64,000 bases of DNA from Pseudohoeflea suaedae (GTDB lineage Bacteria > Pseudomonadota > Alphaproteobacteria > Rhizobiales > Rhizobiaceae): NCBI RefSeq assembly GCF_004354915.1, contig NZ_SMSI01000004.1, positions 1 to 64,000 on the forward strand, written 5' to 3'. A program made the translations under genes and the position numbers. Under the pieces are notes generated by a model that did no database searches, was not told the origin of the DNA, and saw only the letters and a list, made by a program, of their open reading frames with translations. Below are positions 1 through 9,400 of the stretch, one piece after another. The number at the start of each line of letters is the position of its first letter. Position 1 is the first letter of the stretch.

Positions 1-1
1 C

Positions 2-1579
2 GGGATGCTCTCCATCGACACGGATTTCCGCGGCTCGCTCTCCGTGCTTTCCGGCGGCACGCTGGCGGGCGAAGGAACCATCGACGGCGATGCCGATTTC
101 GACGCGGGCTCCACCTTGCTGGTCGATCTCGACGCCGACGCCGCTCTCGACGTCTCCGGGACCTTCACGATCGACGAGGACGCCCGTCTTGTCCTCGTTG
201 GCGGTCTTCCTGTCGACTTGAGACCGGGTAACAGCACCACCATCGTCTCCGCCGGAGAGATCGACGGCCAATTCGGCACCGTCGAGTCAGAGAACATTTT
301 CAACAGTTCGCTCTTCCTCGACATCGCGCTCGCCTATACGCCCACGACCATCGATCTGACCCTGGAGCGCAACGGCCTCGCCTTTTCCGACGTCACCGAT
401 ACCAGGACCCAGGCCGCCATTGCCGACGCCGTCGAAAGCCTCGACTGGGGCAATCCCCTCTATGACGAGTTCCTCTTCATGAACAACAGGGACCAGGTGA
501 TCGAGGGGACTATCTGGCTGTCCGGCGAGGCCCATGCCTCGATCCAGACATCGGCCATCCAGAGCGCCGGAATGGTCCGCGACATCATCACCTGGCGCCT
601 GCGCTCCTCCCTCGCCGTCGACGGCGCGGATGTCGTCTCCACGGACTCCATGACCGGCAATCTCGCGCAGCTCGCCTATGCCGGGGACGAAGGCACGCCG
701 GCAGGCGTCGACGGCACGACCACCGGGTCGATCGGGACCGCCAGCGGCCACGCCGTCTGGAGCAAGGCCTATGGCGCGATGGGAAAGACGCTCGGGAGCG
801 GCGAAAGCCACACCACCGAGCGCTCCACCGGCGGCCTGCTGACCGGCGTCGAGATCGGCTACGGCAGCGACTGGCGCCTCGGCGGCTTCCTCGGCTACAG
901 CCACACCCAGACCAATGTGGGCGAGCTTGAGTCCAAGTCGGGCATGGACAGCTTTACCGCCGGCCTCTACGCCGCCCGCCGCTATGAGGCGCTTCGCCTG
1001 ATGTACGGGGCAGCGGTAAGCGTCAACGAAATCGGCACCGAGCGGAATGTGCGCTTCTCCAGCATCGACGAGACGCTGACGAGCTATTATCGCTCCGCAA
1101 CCGTCCAGGCCTTCGGCGAGGTCGGCTATGCGTTGACGAACCAGAACGGCTTCCTGATCGAGCCCTTCGCCGGTGCGGCGCTGGTCTACCAGTATACCAG
1201 CGGCTTTACCGAAACCGGCGGCGCCTCGGCCCTGACCGGCGCCTGGGCTTCCCGCATGCTTCCGGTGACCACCCTCGGCGTGCGCAGCGCCTTCGATCTC
1301 GGCCGGCTTTACGGCGGCACAGGCGTATCGCTGGAGAGTTCCATTGCCTGGAACCACACCTTCGGCGACATCACGCCGGCAACGACCATGACCTTCGGCT
1401 CGACGAATACGTCGTTCACCGTTCCCGGCAATGCCGCGGCACGCGATGTCGGCATCGTCGGCGTCGGCCTCAACTTCGCCGTCACGCCCGACATGCCGTT
1501 CACCATCGACTATACCGGCGCCTTCGCCCAGAACCAGGAAGACCACGCGCTGTCGGCTGGTCTGGCCGCGAGGTTCTGA
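2..1579 (+). CDS. Autotransporter, C-terminal part (5' end outside window)
   Basis: The frame is open back to base 2, so the gene enters from outside the window and the ATG at 5 is probably internal. About the first 230 residues look like the end of a passenger with beta-helical repeats (FRGSLSVLSGGTLAGEGTI, then a region typical of the passenger-barrel junction). From about residue 245 (AVWSKAYGAMGK) onward the sequence shows the alternating aromatic and glycine pattern of an autotransporter beta-barrel, with GVEIGYGSDWRLGGFLGYSH as a typical strand pair, and it ends in a C-terminal phenylalanine (AGLAARF), the usual outer-membrane insertion signal. It should export its own passenger to the cell surface. 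The passenger's role cannot be judged from this fragment. Confidence 0.88.
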   Translation, partial: GMLSIDTDFRGSLSVLSGGTLAGEGTIDGDADFDAGSTLLVDLDADAALDVSGTFTIDEDARLVLVGGLPVDLRPGNSTTIVSAGEIDGQFGTVESENIFNSSLFLDIALAYTPTTIDLTLERNGLAFSDVTDTRTQAAIADAVESLDWGNPLYDEFLFMNNRDQVIEGTIWLSGEAHASIQTSAIQSAGMVRDIITWRLRSSLAVDGADVVSTDSMTGNLAQLAYAGDEGTPAGVDGTTTGSIGTASGHAVWSKAYGAMGKTLGSGESHTTERSTGGLLTGVEIGYGSDWRLGGFLGYSHTQTNVGELESKSGMDSFTAGLYAARRYEALRLMYGAAVSVNEIGTERNVRFSSIDETLTSYYRSATVQAFGEVGYALTNQNGFLIEPFAGAALVYQYTSGFTETGGASALTGAWASRMLPVTTLGVRSAFDLGRLYGGTGVSLESSIAWNHTFGDITPATTMTFGSTNTSFTVPGNAAARDVGIVGVGLNFAVTPDMPFTIDYTGAFAQNQEDHALSAGLAARF

Positions 1580-1592
1580 GCCCGGAGCAGGA

Positions 1593-1615
1593 GGGCCGGC
1601 CTGTCGGGCCGGTCC
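1593..1615 (+). terminator. GC-rich hairpin after the autotransporter
   Basis: A 9-bp stem (GGGCCGGCC paired with GGCCGGTCC, one G-U pair) around a 5-base loop begins 14 bases after the stop codon. The U-tract is poor (gagttcttt), so it is only a plausible intrinsic terminator. Confidence 0.5.
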
Positions 1616-1968
1616 GAGTTCTTTCCAGGGCAAGTATCCGCGGTTTCAGGTTGCGCCCTGGCCGCGATCCGAAGAACCGGACTGGAGATGCGCCCCTCCC
1701 CCGCCAATCCGCCTGTCCCCTGACTGCTTCGCGGAAAATGATAGTTCTACAATAATTTACCCTAGCTCGAATTTTCGCGGCGCGATTAACCCGAAGTCCA
1801 TTCGAAATCGCTAATGATGCCTTATGTCGACCGCACCAGATTCAAGCCTCGAAAATTGACCTTACGATACAGAGCGACAGCCCGCTTCAACTGGCTGTCG
1901 ACCCCGCCTCTGAGCAGAAGGCGCTGCGTATTCGCGGCTTTACCAAAACTCCCGGAAAGTACTGAAGC
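1616..1968. other. Intergenic region with a possible 52-codon ORF
   Basis: No recognised gene. The middle, around 1740-1815, is AT-rich and could carry a promoter for the next gene. From ATG 1814 a 52-codon frame runs to a TGA at 1970-1972 that overlaps the ATG of the PIG-L gene (ATGA). The peptide is basic and I do not recognise it. A 6-bp inverted repeat (ACAGCC/GGCTGT) lies inside it, so the frame may be chance. Confidence 0.4.
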
Positions 1969-2778
1969 ATGACTGCTCGCCCCGAATTTCTGAACAATTC
2001 GCTGATCATCGGCGCCCATCCGGACGATGAACTGCTCTGGTTCAACGCCATCCTCCATCTCGTCGATGAAGTCGCTATCGTCTACCGCTCGTTCTGGGCA
2101 CAGCCGGACCTCGCCGAAAAGCGCGCGAAAGCCATTGCGGCCTTTCCACGTGACGGGGTCTTCTGTCTGGATATCGAGGAATCCGGTGCTTATGGCTGCG
2201 CCAACTGGGCCAGTCCGGAGGAAAACGACGTCGGTCTCGCCTTCACCCTCGAATGGCGGAAGCGGGAGGTGAAACGGGCCGCGAAACGGGCGCTCGGCAG
2301 CGTCGGCCTGCCGAACCTTCTGGTGGCGCGCCGCAGTGTCCTTGATGCCTATCGGGAGAATTTCGAACTGATCCGCACCCGGCTGCGACCGCGGCTTCGT
2401 GCGGACATGAACGTCTTCACCCATAATCCGTGGGGCGAATACGGACACGAAGAACATGTTCAGGTCTTCCGGGCGCTGCAAAGCCTGCAGCGTGAAATCG
2501 GCTTCAAGCTGTGGATGTCGAACTATTGCAGCGAACGGACTTTGCCACTGGCGATGCGCTACTTCCAGACGTCGCCCGGAGGCTATATCCGGCTGCCGAC
2601 GAACAAGCAGTTCGCCGAACAGGTGGCGCAGGTCTACAAGGACCATCAGTGCTGGACATGGTCCGACGACTGGGCCTGGTTCGACGAGGAGTGCTATATC
2701 CTCGCACCTGATCAGGGCAAGGAGCCCGAACCCCAGCAGCACCTGCTTCCGCTCAACATGTTCACCATAGCCCCCTGA
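1969..2778 (+). CDS. PIG-L family deacetylase-like protein
   Basis: The N-terminus has the metal-binding signature AHPDDE (residues about 13-18, in LIIGAHPDDELLWFNAIL), and a later HEEH segment (YGHEEHVQVF, about residues 162-171) fits the third ligand, as in the PIG-L/LmbE family of zinc-dependent N-deacetylases. Members act on GlcNAc-type amide substrates in glycan or small-thiol pathways. At 269 residues the length is normal. No signal peptide is visible, so it is probably cytosolic. The ATG is preceded by GGAAAG about 9 bases upstream. The C-terminal half is rich in Trp and Tyr and gives no clue to the substrate. The neighbours are unrelated, so the pathway is unknown. Confidence 0.82.
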   Translation: MTARPEFLNNSLIIGAHPDDELLWFNAILHLVDEVAIVYRSFWAQPDLAEKRAKAIAAFPRDGVFCLDIEESGAYGCANWASPEENDVGLAFTLEWRKREVKRAAKRALGSVGLPNLLVARRSVLDAYRENFELIRTRLRPRLRADMNVFTHNPWGEYGHEEHVQVFRALQSLQREIGFKLWMSNYCSERTLPLAMRYFQTSPGGYIRLPTNKQFAEQVAQVYKDHQCWTWSDDWAWFDEECYILAPDQGKEPEPQQHLLPLNMFTIAP

Positions 2779-2800
2779 CATCCCCGCGCATCGCACGGAT

Positions 2801-2853
2801 GACCGGCCGGGACCGCACCCCCCTGACGTCACCGTTGTCGATGCCGGCCGGTC
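2801..2853. terminator. Inverted repeat between convergent genes
   Basis: GACCGGCCGG (2801-2810) is perfectly complementary to CCGGCCGGTC (2844-2853). It lies between the convergent PIG-L and MHYT-GGDEF-EAL genes and could end transcription from both sides. The 33-base loop and lack of a U-tract make this tentative. Confidence 0.3.
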
Positions 2854-2904
2854 GATGACGTCGCGCGCAGTACAGGCCGGTTTCGTCGGGGAGAGAAGGC
2901 TCTC

Positions 2905-5331
2905 TCAGGCGCGGTTCTGCCTGACCTCTCCGGAGAATGCCGGCCAGAGCGAAACGGGATCGCCATCGTTCCTCTCCTCCAGCCTTGCTCTCAGCAGGGC
3001 GCTGGCCTTCTCCGCGCTCAAGGGCTTGCTGAAAAGGAAGCCTTGCGCCGTTTCGCATCCGACCGCGATGAGGCCGTCAAGCTGGTCTTCGTTCTCGACC
3101 CCCTCGCCGGTCGTTGCGATCGAGAGATCGCGGGCAAGCCCGGTCACCGCGCGCACCACCGCCGCGGCGCTGACATCCTCACGCGAGACGTCGATGAAGC
3201 TGCGGTCGATCTTGATGCGATCAAGCTCGAACGTGCGCAGATGGGCGAGTGAGGAATAACCGGTCCCGAAGTCATCCATGGCAATGCGCACACCGAAAGC
3301 GCGCAGCCCGGACAGGACCGAGGCGATCTGATCGCTGTTCTCGACCATGGCGGTTTCGGTGAGTTCGACTTCAATGCGCCGCGGCAATATGTTGTGCCGC
3401 TCGATGGCGCCGCAAATCTGATTGAGGATACTTGCGGAGCGAAGCTGGACCGGAGAGACGTTCACCGACATGTAGATGTCCTCCGGCCACCCGGCGAGTT
3501 GCCGGCATGCTTCGTCGAACACCCATTCGCCGATCGGCAGGATGGCGCCGGTCTGTTCGGCGACCGGGATGAAGTCAGCCGGAGAGACCATGCCCAGTTC
3601 CGGGTGCCGCCAGCGTATCAGTGCTTCGAAACCCGCAAGCTCCCTGCCGGGCAACACGTAAAGCGGCTGGAAGTGCAGTTCGAACTGCTGCTCCAACAGC
3701 GCCACTTCGATCTCGCGCTCGAAGGTCCGCTTCCGGGCCGCCTCCTCCAGCATGCCGGTCTCGTAGAGTTCGACGCGGCCACGCCCATTCTCCTTGGCCT
3801 TGTACAGGGCGAAATCCGCCATCTGCTGCACCAGGGCCGTATCGTCTTCGCCATCGGATGCGGCAATGCCGATGCTGCAGCCGACGCAGAGCGTCTCGCC
3901 GTCGATGTCGTAGGGCCTCGAGAGTGCGGAGACGATTTCGGCGGCAAGCAGCCGGGCGTTTTCGGTATCGCGCGACGACAGAATTGCGATTTCGTCGCCC
4001 CCGAGCCGGAAGATCTTCTCGCTGGGCTCGCACCTGTCCTGCAGGCGTTGGGTCACCATGACGAGCAACCTGTCGCCGGTGGCATGACCGAACGTGTCGT
4101 TGACCTGCTTGAACCGATCGAGGTCGAGCATCAGCATGACCCAGTTCCGCTCTGTCGCGAGCACTTCGAGATCGTTCCTGAAGCTTCGGCGATTGGGCAG
4201 CCCTGTCAGCGCATCGTGGAAAGCCATATGGGCAACCTCGGCCTGGCTCGAGCGCGCTTCGGTGACATCGTCATAGGTTATGATCGCGCTGCCGCCGCCC
4301 ACCGGCTGGCAACAGACGTGAATGACCCGTCCGCTGTCGAAATGATGGTCCACCCTCACCGTCTCGGCGGCCGAGAACCAGGCATGATGATTGTCGATCA
4401 CGCGGCTGAGGCGCTCGGCGTCCCAGCCGGCCATGTGCCCGACATTGGCCAGGAAATCATCGATCGGCATGCCGGCGGTTATGCCGCCCGGCTCAAGGTT
4501 CAGGAGTTCGGCCACGCGATGGTTGAACAGCCGTATCGTGCGGTCCGGAGCAACCATCAGCAGACCGTTCGACATGTTCTTCAGCGCATCGGATGCATCC
4601 GCCCGTGCCTTGGTATCGATGTAGGTGCTGGCAAACCCGGCGCCGAGAATGACGGCCGCCACGCCGGCCACGGCAAACGCCATGGCGCGCAGGGCCGCGG
4701 AATCGCCGTTGACCACCGGGTCGATCAGCATCGGCTCGACCTGGAAGGCCGTCATTCCGGTGAAGTGCAGAATGACGATGCCGATCGTCAGCAGGCCAGC
4801 GGCGTAAAACCGCCTGGCGGCTCCATCGCGGTCACAGGCGACATGAAGCGCGGCTCCGCCCAGCGCCATCGACAGCACGATCGAGGCGCCGATATAGGTC
4901 CGGTCCCAGGAGACGATGCCCTGGACGCGGTAGGCCTGCATTCCCGTGTAGTGCATGAGAGCGATCGCCAGCCCGATGATCACGCCTCCCGTGATCGAGA
5001 AAACCGGACCGGAGCCCACCGCCGCGACGCGAAAGCCGGCCGCAACGCCGACGATCGCCAGCAGGAAGGAGACGATTGTCAGGACCGGATCGAAACTGAT
5101 GGGCAGATCCGCCCTGTAGCCGAGCATGGCGATGAAATGGGTGCACCATATGCCCGCGCCGGCAACCACCGAGGTGAGGATGAGCCAGGCTTCCCGCTCG
5201 AACCTTGTCGACAGGCGCGCGCGGGCGAAGAGCTGAAACGTGGCCCAGGAACCCGCGGCACAGATGACGGCTGCGATGCCGACCAGCCACAGATCATGAT
5301 CCCGGATGATGCAGCCAGCCACTGCGAACAT
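2905..5331 (-). CDS. MHYT-PAS-GGDEF-EAL cyclic-di-GMP protein
   Basis: This 808-residue protein starts with seven or so membrane segments carrying three MHYT-type repeats (THFIAM, then MHYTGM near 128, then HFTGM near 190). This sensor module is proposed to bind copper and sense a diatomic gas. A PAS-like region follows (about 255-370), then a GGDEF domain (LTGLPNRRSF, RLGGDEIAIL) and an EAL domain (FEALIRWRHP, DDFGTGYSS). The EAL motifs are intact, so phosphodiesterase activity is likely. The cyclase signature reads GGDEI instead of GGDEF and no RxxD inhibitory site precedes it, so the synthase half may be weak or regulatory. It should couple a membrane signal to c-di-GMP turnover. Confidence 0.93.
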   Translation of the reverse strand: MFAVAGCIIRDHDLWLVGIAAVICAAGSWATFQLFARARLSTRFEREAWLILTSVVAGAGIWCTHFIAMLGYRADLPISFDPVLTIVSFLLAIVGVAAGFRVAAVGSGPVFSITGGVIIGLAIALMHYTGMQAYRVQGIVSWDRTYIGASIVLSMALGGAALHVACDRDGAARRFYAAGLLTIGIVILHFTGMTAFQVEPMLIDPVVNGDSAALRAMAFAVAGVAAVILGAGFASTYIDTKARADASDALKNMSNGLLMVAPDRTIRLFNHRVAELLNLEPGGITAGMPIDDFLANVGHMAGWDAERLSRVIDNHHAWFSAAETVRVDHHFDSGRVIHVCCQPVGGGSAIITYDDVTEARSSQAEVAHMAFHDALTGLPNRRSFRNDLEVLATERNWVMLMLDLDRFKQVNDTFGHATGDRLLVMVTQRLQDRCEPSEKIFRLGGDEIAILSSRDTENARLLAAEIVSALSRPYDIDGETLCVGCSIGIAASDGEDDTALVQQMADFALYKAKENGRGRVELYETGMLEEAARKRTFEREIEVALLEQQFELHFQPLYVLPGRELAGFEALIRWRHPELGMVSPADFIPVAEQTGAILPIGEWVFDEACRQLAGWPEDIYMSVNVSPVQLRSASILNQICGAIERHNILPRRIEVELTETAMVENSDQIASVLSGLRAFGVRIAMDDFGTGYSSLAHLRTFELDRIKIDRSFIDVSREDVSAAAVVRAVTGLARDLSIATTGEGVENEDQLDGLIAVGCETAQGFLFSKPLSAEKASALLRARLEERNDGDPVSLWPAFSGEVRQNRA

Positions 5332-5535
5332 TCATGCACTCCCGCATTTTTGTTCCGAATTGACACGGCGCCGGTTACCCCGAAATTAACAAATCGAACT
5401 TTATATCTATTTTTCATGATTTACCGACAGCAAACAGAATTCCCTCCCCGGGAAGCTCCATTTCGTCCCGCCGGGGAACCTCCTTTCGCATCGAACCGTT
5501 GAGTTGAGACCGGACATCGATGCGAAAAGACAGCC

Positions 5536-6090
5536 ATGAGCGTGACTGCCCAGCTCAACGTGACACCCGACGGTTTCTGCAATCACGACGATGTCGTCAT
5601 CGACGACGACTTCATGAGATTTGCGGTTGATTGCGTGGAGGCGTGCCAGACGCTCGTCCTCGGCCGGAAGACCTATGAACTGTTCGTCGCCCACTGGCCC
5701 GATGCCGCGAACGACACGTCGCTTCCCGAATGGGAACAGAGACTTGGACGCGCCATCGACGGCACTCCGAGAACGGTCGTTTCGAACAGCCTGAGCGGCA
5801 GCGACTGGAAAGGAACATCGATCCTCCGGGATCTCAATCCCGCAAGCGCGGAGCACGTGCGCCGCAGCGGCGCCGTTCTCGTCCTCGGCAGTCCTTCCAT
5901 CATCGCCCAGTTCGCCGGTTGGGGCCTGTTGGATAATGTGTTGCTGAGCGTCCACCCGGTCATGGGCCGGACAGGAACGAGGCCGTTCGCGAAATTCGCC
6001 CCCGAGGAAATGCATTTCGCACGATCATATCCCACAGGCCCAAAGGTGATGACGTTCGAATTCACGCGCGAGACCTCGCTGCGGCGATGA
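5536..6090 (+). CDS. Dihydrofolate reductase-like (RibD C-terminal) family protein
   Basis: A 184-residue protein of the RibD C-terminal/dihydrofolate reductase fold. The N-terminal half carries TLVLGRKTYELF (about residues 38-49), the usual phosphate-binding GRxTYE turn, and the core has VLVLGSPSIIAQFAGWGLLDNVLLSVHPVMGRTGTRPF, which matches the nucleotide-binding GSxxLixxLl...DElxLxvhPvvlGxGxxlF pattern of the family. Members are NADPH-dependent reductases of unknown substrate, usually stand-alone as here, and are not the housekeeping FolA (present separately at 26865). ATG at 5536 is the natural start. It is divergent from the MHYT gene, with an AT-rich promoter region between them. Confidence 0.85.
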   Translation: MSVTAQLNVTPDGFCNHDDVVIDDDFMRFAVDCVEACQTLVLGRKTYELFVAHWPDAANDTSLPEWEQRLGRAIDGTPRTVVSNSLSGSDWKGTSILRDLNPASAEHVRRSGAVLVLGSPSIIAQFAGWGLLDNVLLSVHPVMGRTGTRPFAKFAPEEMHFARSYPTGPKVMTFEFTRETSLRR

Positions 6091-6408
6091 GCGAGGCAAT
6101 GCTCCCACAGGGCAAGATCGACGTCACGAAAAGGATCGTTTTCCTGAGAGGCGAGCGCCCCCGGACCGAGCAAGGAGAGGCGCCTTAAATCCCAGGTAGC
6201 AAGTACACAGTTACGATAGCCCTTCGATCAATTCAGGCTTGATTTCGCCCGCCAAGTGTCAGCAGGGTTTCTTCATGAAGTATTGATTCGACTGAGTAGG
6301 CGCTCTGGTTCGAATAGAAAAAAATACTGCGCGAATTCAGGAAATGCAGACTGAAACGAGCTTTAAAGCATTTACTTAATTTCGCTGATTGGACTTGGGG
6401 GCGAGTCG
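6091..6408. other. AT-rich intergenic region, likely promoter of the 1267-aa autotransporter
   Basis: No ORF of interest. From about 6185 the sequence becomes clearly AT-richer than its surroundings, with A-runs near 6319-6327 and AT-rich boxes to about 6385, as expected for the promoter of the following surface-protein gene. I see no clear operator. Confidence 0.5.
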
Positions 6409-9400
6409 ATGCGGTCGGTCATCTTGTTTGCGAGCTTCGTGCTCGCCTTGGTAAGCAGTTGCTTTCTCTTATCTTCGAATAGTCATGCCGCGCCTTTTCC
6501 GTGCGAGGGGAACACCATATCCTCCGGCAATGAAATTGTGGTCCAGCTGGATGGCGCGATCACCTGCGGCACGGCCTACAACAGCACCGACGAGATAGAG
6601 ATCCTCAACAACGGTATCGTGTCCGGCTCGACCATCCAGGTGCTTATCGCGTTCTACAATGGCGCAACCGGGTCCGTCACGGGCGGCACGACTTCGGATG
6701 ACTCCGGGACTTTTTTGTCGCCCGAATGTAATGTGACCGTCGGATGTACACTGTCCGTCACGGGAACGTATTCCGGTACGCCCTTCGCATTCAGCGTGGT
6801 CTTCCCCGGTGCAAACAGCACGACTGCGACCCTCTCCAACACCAATTATGGCGCGGCCACTGCTCCCGAAATTTCGGTATCCGAAACCGGCCAGAACCAG
6901 GGCGCAGTTGCCGACGAAGGCACGCTCGCACAGGGAACTCAGGCGGCAGGCAGCCCGGTCAACCTGACCTTCACAGTCACCAATTCCGGCACGGGTGATT
7001 TGACCATCGCGACGGCAACGTCCAGCTTGCTGTCCAACGTGACCGTCAATTCGATCTCGGCGCCGACGAACACCACCGTCGCCTCCGGCGGCGGGACCGA
7101 GACCTTTACGGTTCAATACACGCCGACTTCGGCGGGCAACTTCTCGTTCAATCTGAGCTTTGCGAATGATGATGCGAACGAGGGCCCCTATAATTTCATC
7201 GTGAGCGGCACCGCCTCCGGCGCGCCGGAAATCTCTGTCGCCGAAACCGGCCAGAGCCAGGGCGCAGTTGCCGACGAAGGCACGCTCGCACAGGGAACCC
7301 AGGCGGCAGGCAGCCCGGTCAACCTGACCTTCACTGTCACCAATTCCGGCACGGGTGATTTGACCATCGCGACGGCAACGTCCAGCTTGCTGTCCAACGT
7401 GACCGTCAATTCGATCTCGGCGCCGACGAACAGCACCGTCGCCTCCGGCGGCGGGACCGAGACCTTTACGGTTCAATACACGCCGACTTCGGCGGGCAAT
7501 TTCTCGTTCAATCTGAGCTTTGTAAATGATGATGCGAATGAGAGCCCGTACAACTTCACGATCAGCGGCACGGGGACGGCGGCGCCGACGTTCAGCCAGT
7601 CATTTTCCCCGACCACGATCGAGATCGGCGGCGCCTCGACGATTACCTTCACGATCGACAACTCGACAAACGCGCTCGACGCGACGTCTCTCGATTTCAC
7701 CGACAATCTGCCGGCCGGAATGAACGTGAGTTCGCCGTCGAATGCCGCGACCACATGTACCGGGGGAACTCTTACTGCTTCGAGCGGCGCCGGCACGGTT
7801 TCCTATTCCGGCGGAACTGTGGGCGCGGGCGCCAGCTGTACGGTCAGCGTCGATGTCGGCGCAACGAGCGACGGTTCGTTCGTCAACACCACCGGCAACC
7901 TGACCTCCAGCCTGGGCAACTCGGGACCATCCTCGGCCTCGCTCACCGTGTCCTCGCCGGACATCGACGTTCAGCGCCCGGTTTCGACCTCGATCGCCGA
8001 CGACGACATCGACAGCCAGGGCGTCGTGACCCTTGGCGTCCAGCAGACCCTGACCTTCACGATAGAAAACAAGGGCACCGCCACCTTGTCTCTCAGTGGA
8101 ACTCCGACCAGCGACTCGCCAATAAACGTCAGCGTCGACAGCATTTCCGCACCCGGATCGAACACTCTTGCCGGTGGTGCGACCACCACCTTCACCGTCC
8201 AGTACACGCCGATCGCAATCGGGCCCTTCTCGTTCCAGGTCGACATCGTCAGCAACGATGCAGACGAAGCCAATTACGATATCCTGGTCAGCGGTACAGC
8301 TTCCGGGGCGGCGGAGATCGAAGTATCCTCTTCCGCAAGCGGCCCGATCTCGGACGGCGGAACGGACACGATTTCAGGGACCGTCACCGCGGGCTCGTCG
8401 GCGACGATAACCTACACGATCACCAATAGCGGCACCGCACCCCTCAGCCTGACACAGCCAACGGTCGGCGGCAACGTGACCAGCACGACCAATGTGACGG
8501 TCGACAGCTTTACCTTGAGTTCCCTCTCCGTGGTCAGTGGCGGAGGAACCGCGACATTGCAGGTGTCCTATACTCCCACCTCCTCCGGGTCGTTCGATTT
8601 CGATTTCAACTTCGCCAATAATGATGCGGACGAGAACCCGTTCAACATATCCGTCAGCGGCACCGGCGGGGGAATTCCTGCCGGCCTCTCGGCCACATCC
8701 GGCTCGGGACAAAGCACGGAGGCCGGCACGCAGTTCGGCAGCGTGCTGGTGGCAACCGTCACGGATTCATCCAATGCCGGGGTTGCCGGTGTCAGTGTCA
8801 CATTCACGGCCCCCTCGAGCGGCGCCTCGCTGACTTTCGCCGGCAGCGGCTCCAACACCGAAACCGTGATCACGGCTTCTGACGGCACGGCTACGAGTTC
8901 GGCCATGACCGCCAATGCCATCGCTTCCGGCTACAGCGGCGGCTCACTCCAGTCCTATGCTGTAACGGCAAGCGCGGCGGGCCTGACGAGCGTCGACTTC
9001 TTTCTGACCAACAGCCGGGATTCCGCTGCAGATATCCAGAGAACCGAGGACGTCATCGCATCCTTCGTGACGAGCCGCGCCAATGTGATCGTGGCAGGCC
9101 AGCCGGATCTCGTCTCACGCCTGACGAACGGCCCGTTCGGGCGACAGTCGGGACTTAACGGCTTCAACTTCAATGCCTCCCGCTTTTCGCAGACCGGCAG
9201 CTTCCAGTTCTCGCTGAGGGCCTTTTCCGACGCTGTCCGCAACGGCGTTTCGGGCAGCCCCGTTCACCAGCCGGTCACCGCAGCGGGCCATGCGGCAGGC
9301 TTTGACAGCTTCACTTCGGAAACCACATCAGGCTATGCGAGTGCCGCACCGCAGGCTGCCGAAGCCGAAACGCTCGCGATCCTCGGGATCGCCGCAGGCC

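Noticed and set aside
3394-5502. Long plus-strand frame of 702 codons
   Set aside because: Lies antisense to the MHYT-GGDEF-EAL gene; its Arg/Gly/His-rich composition is the usual shadow of GC-rich coding DNA.
7224-7583. CRISPR-like array
   Set aside because: The repetition is a coding tandem module within the adhesin, with a 360-base unit and no short direct repeats with spacers.
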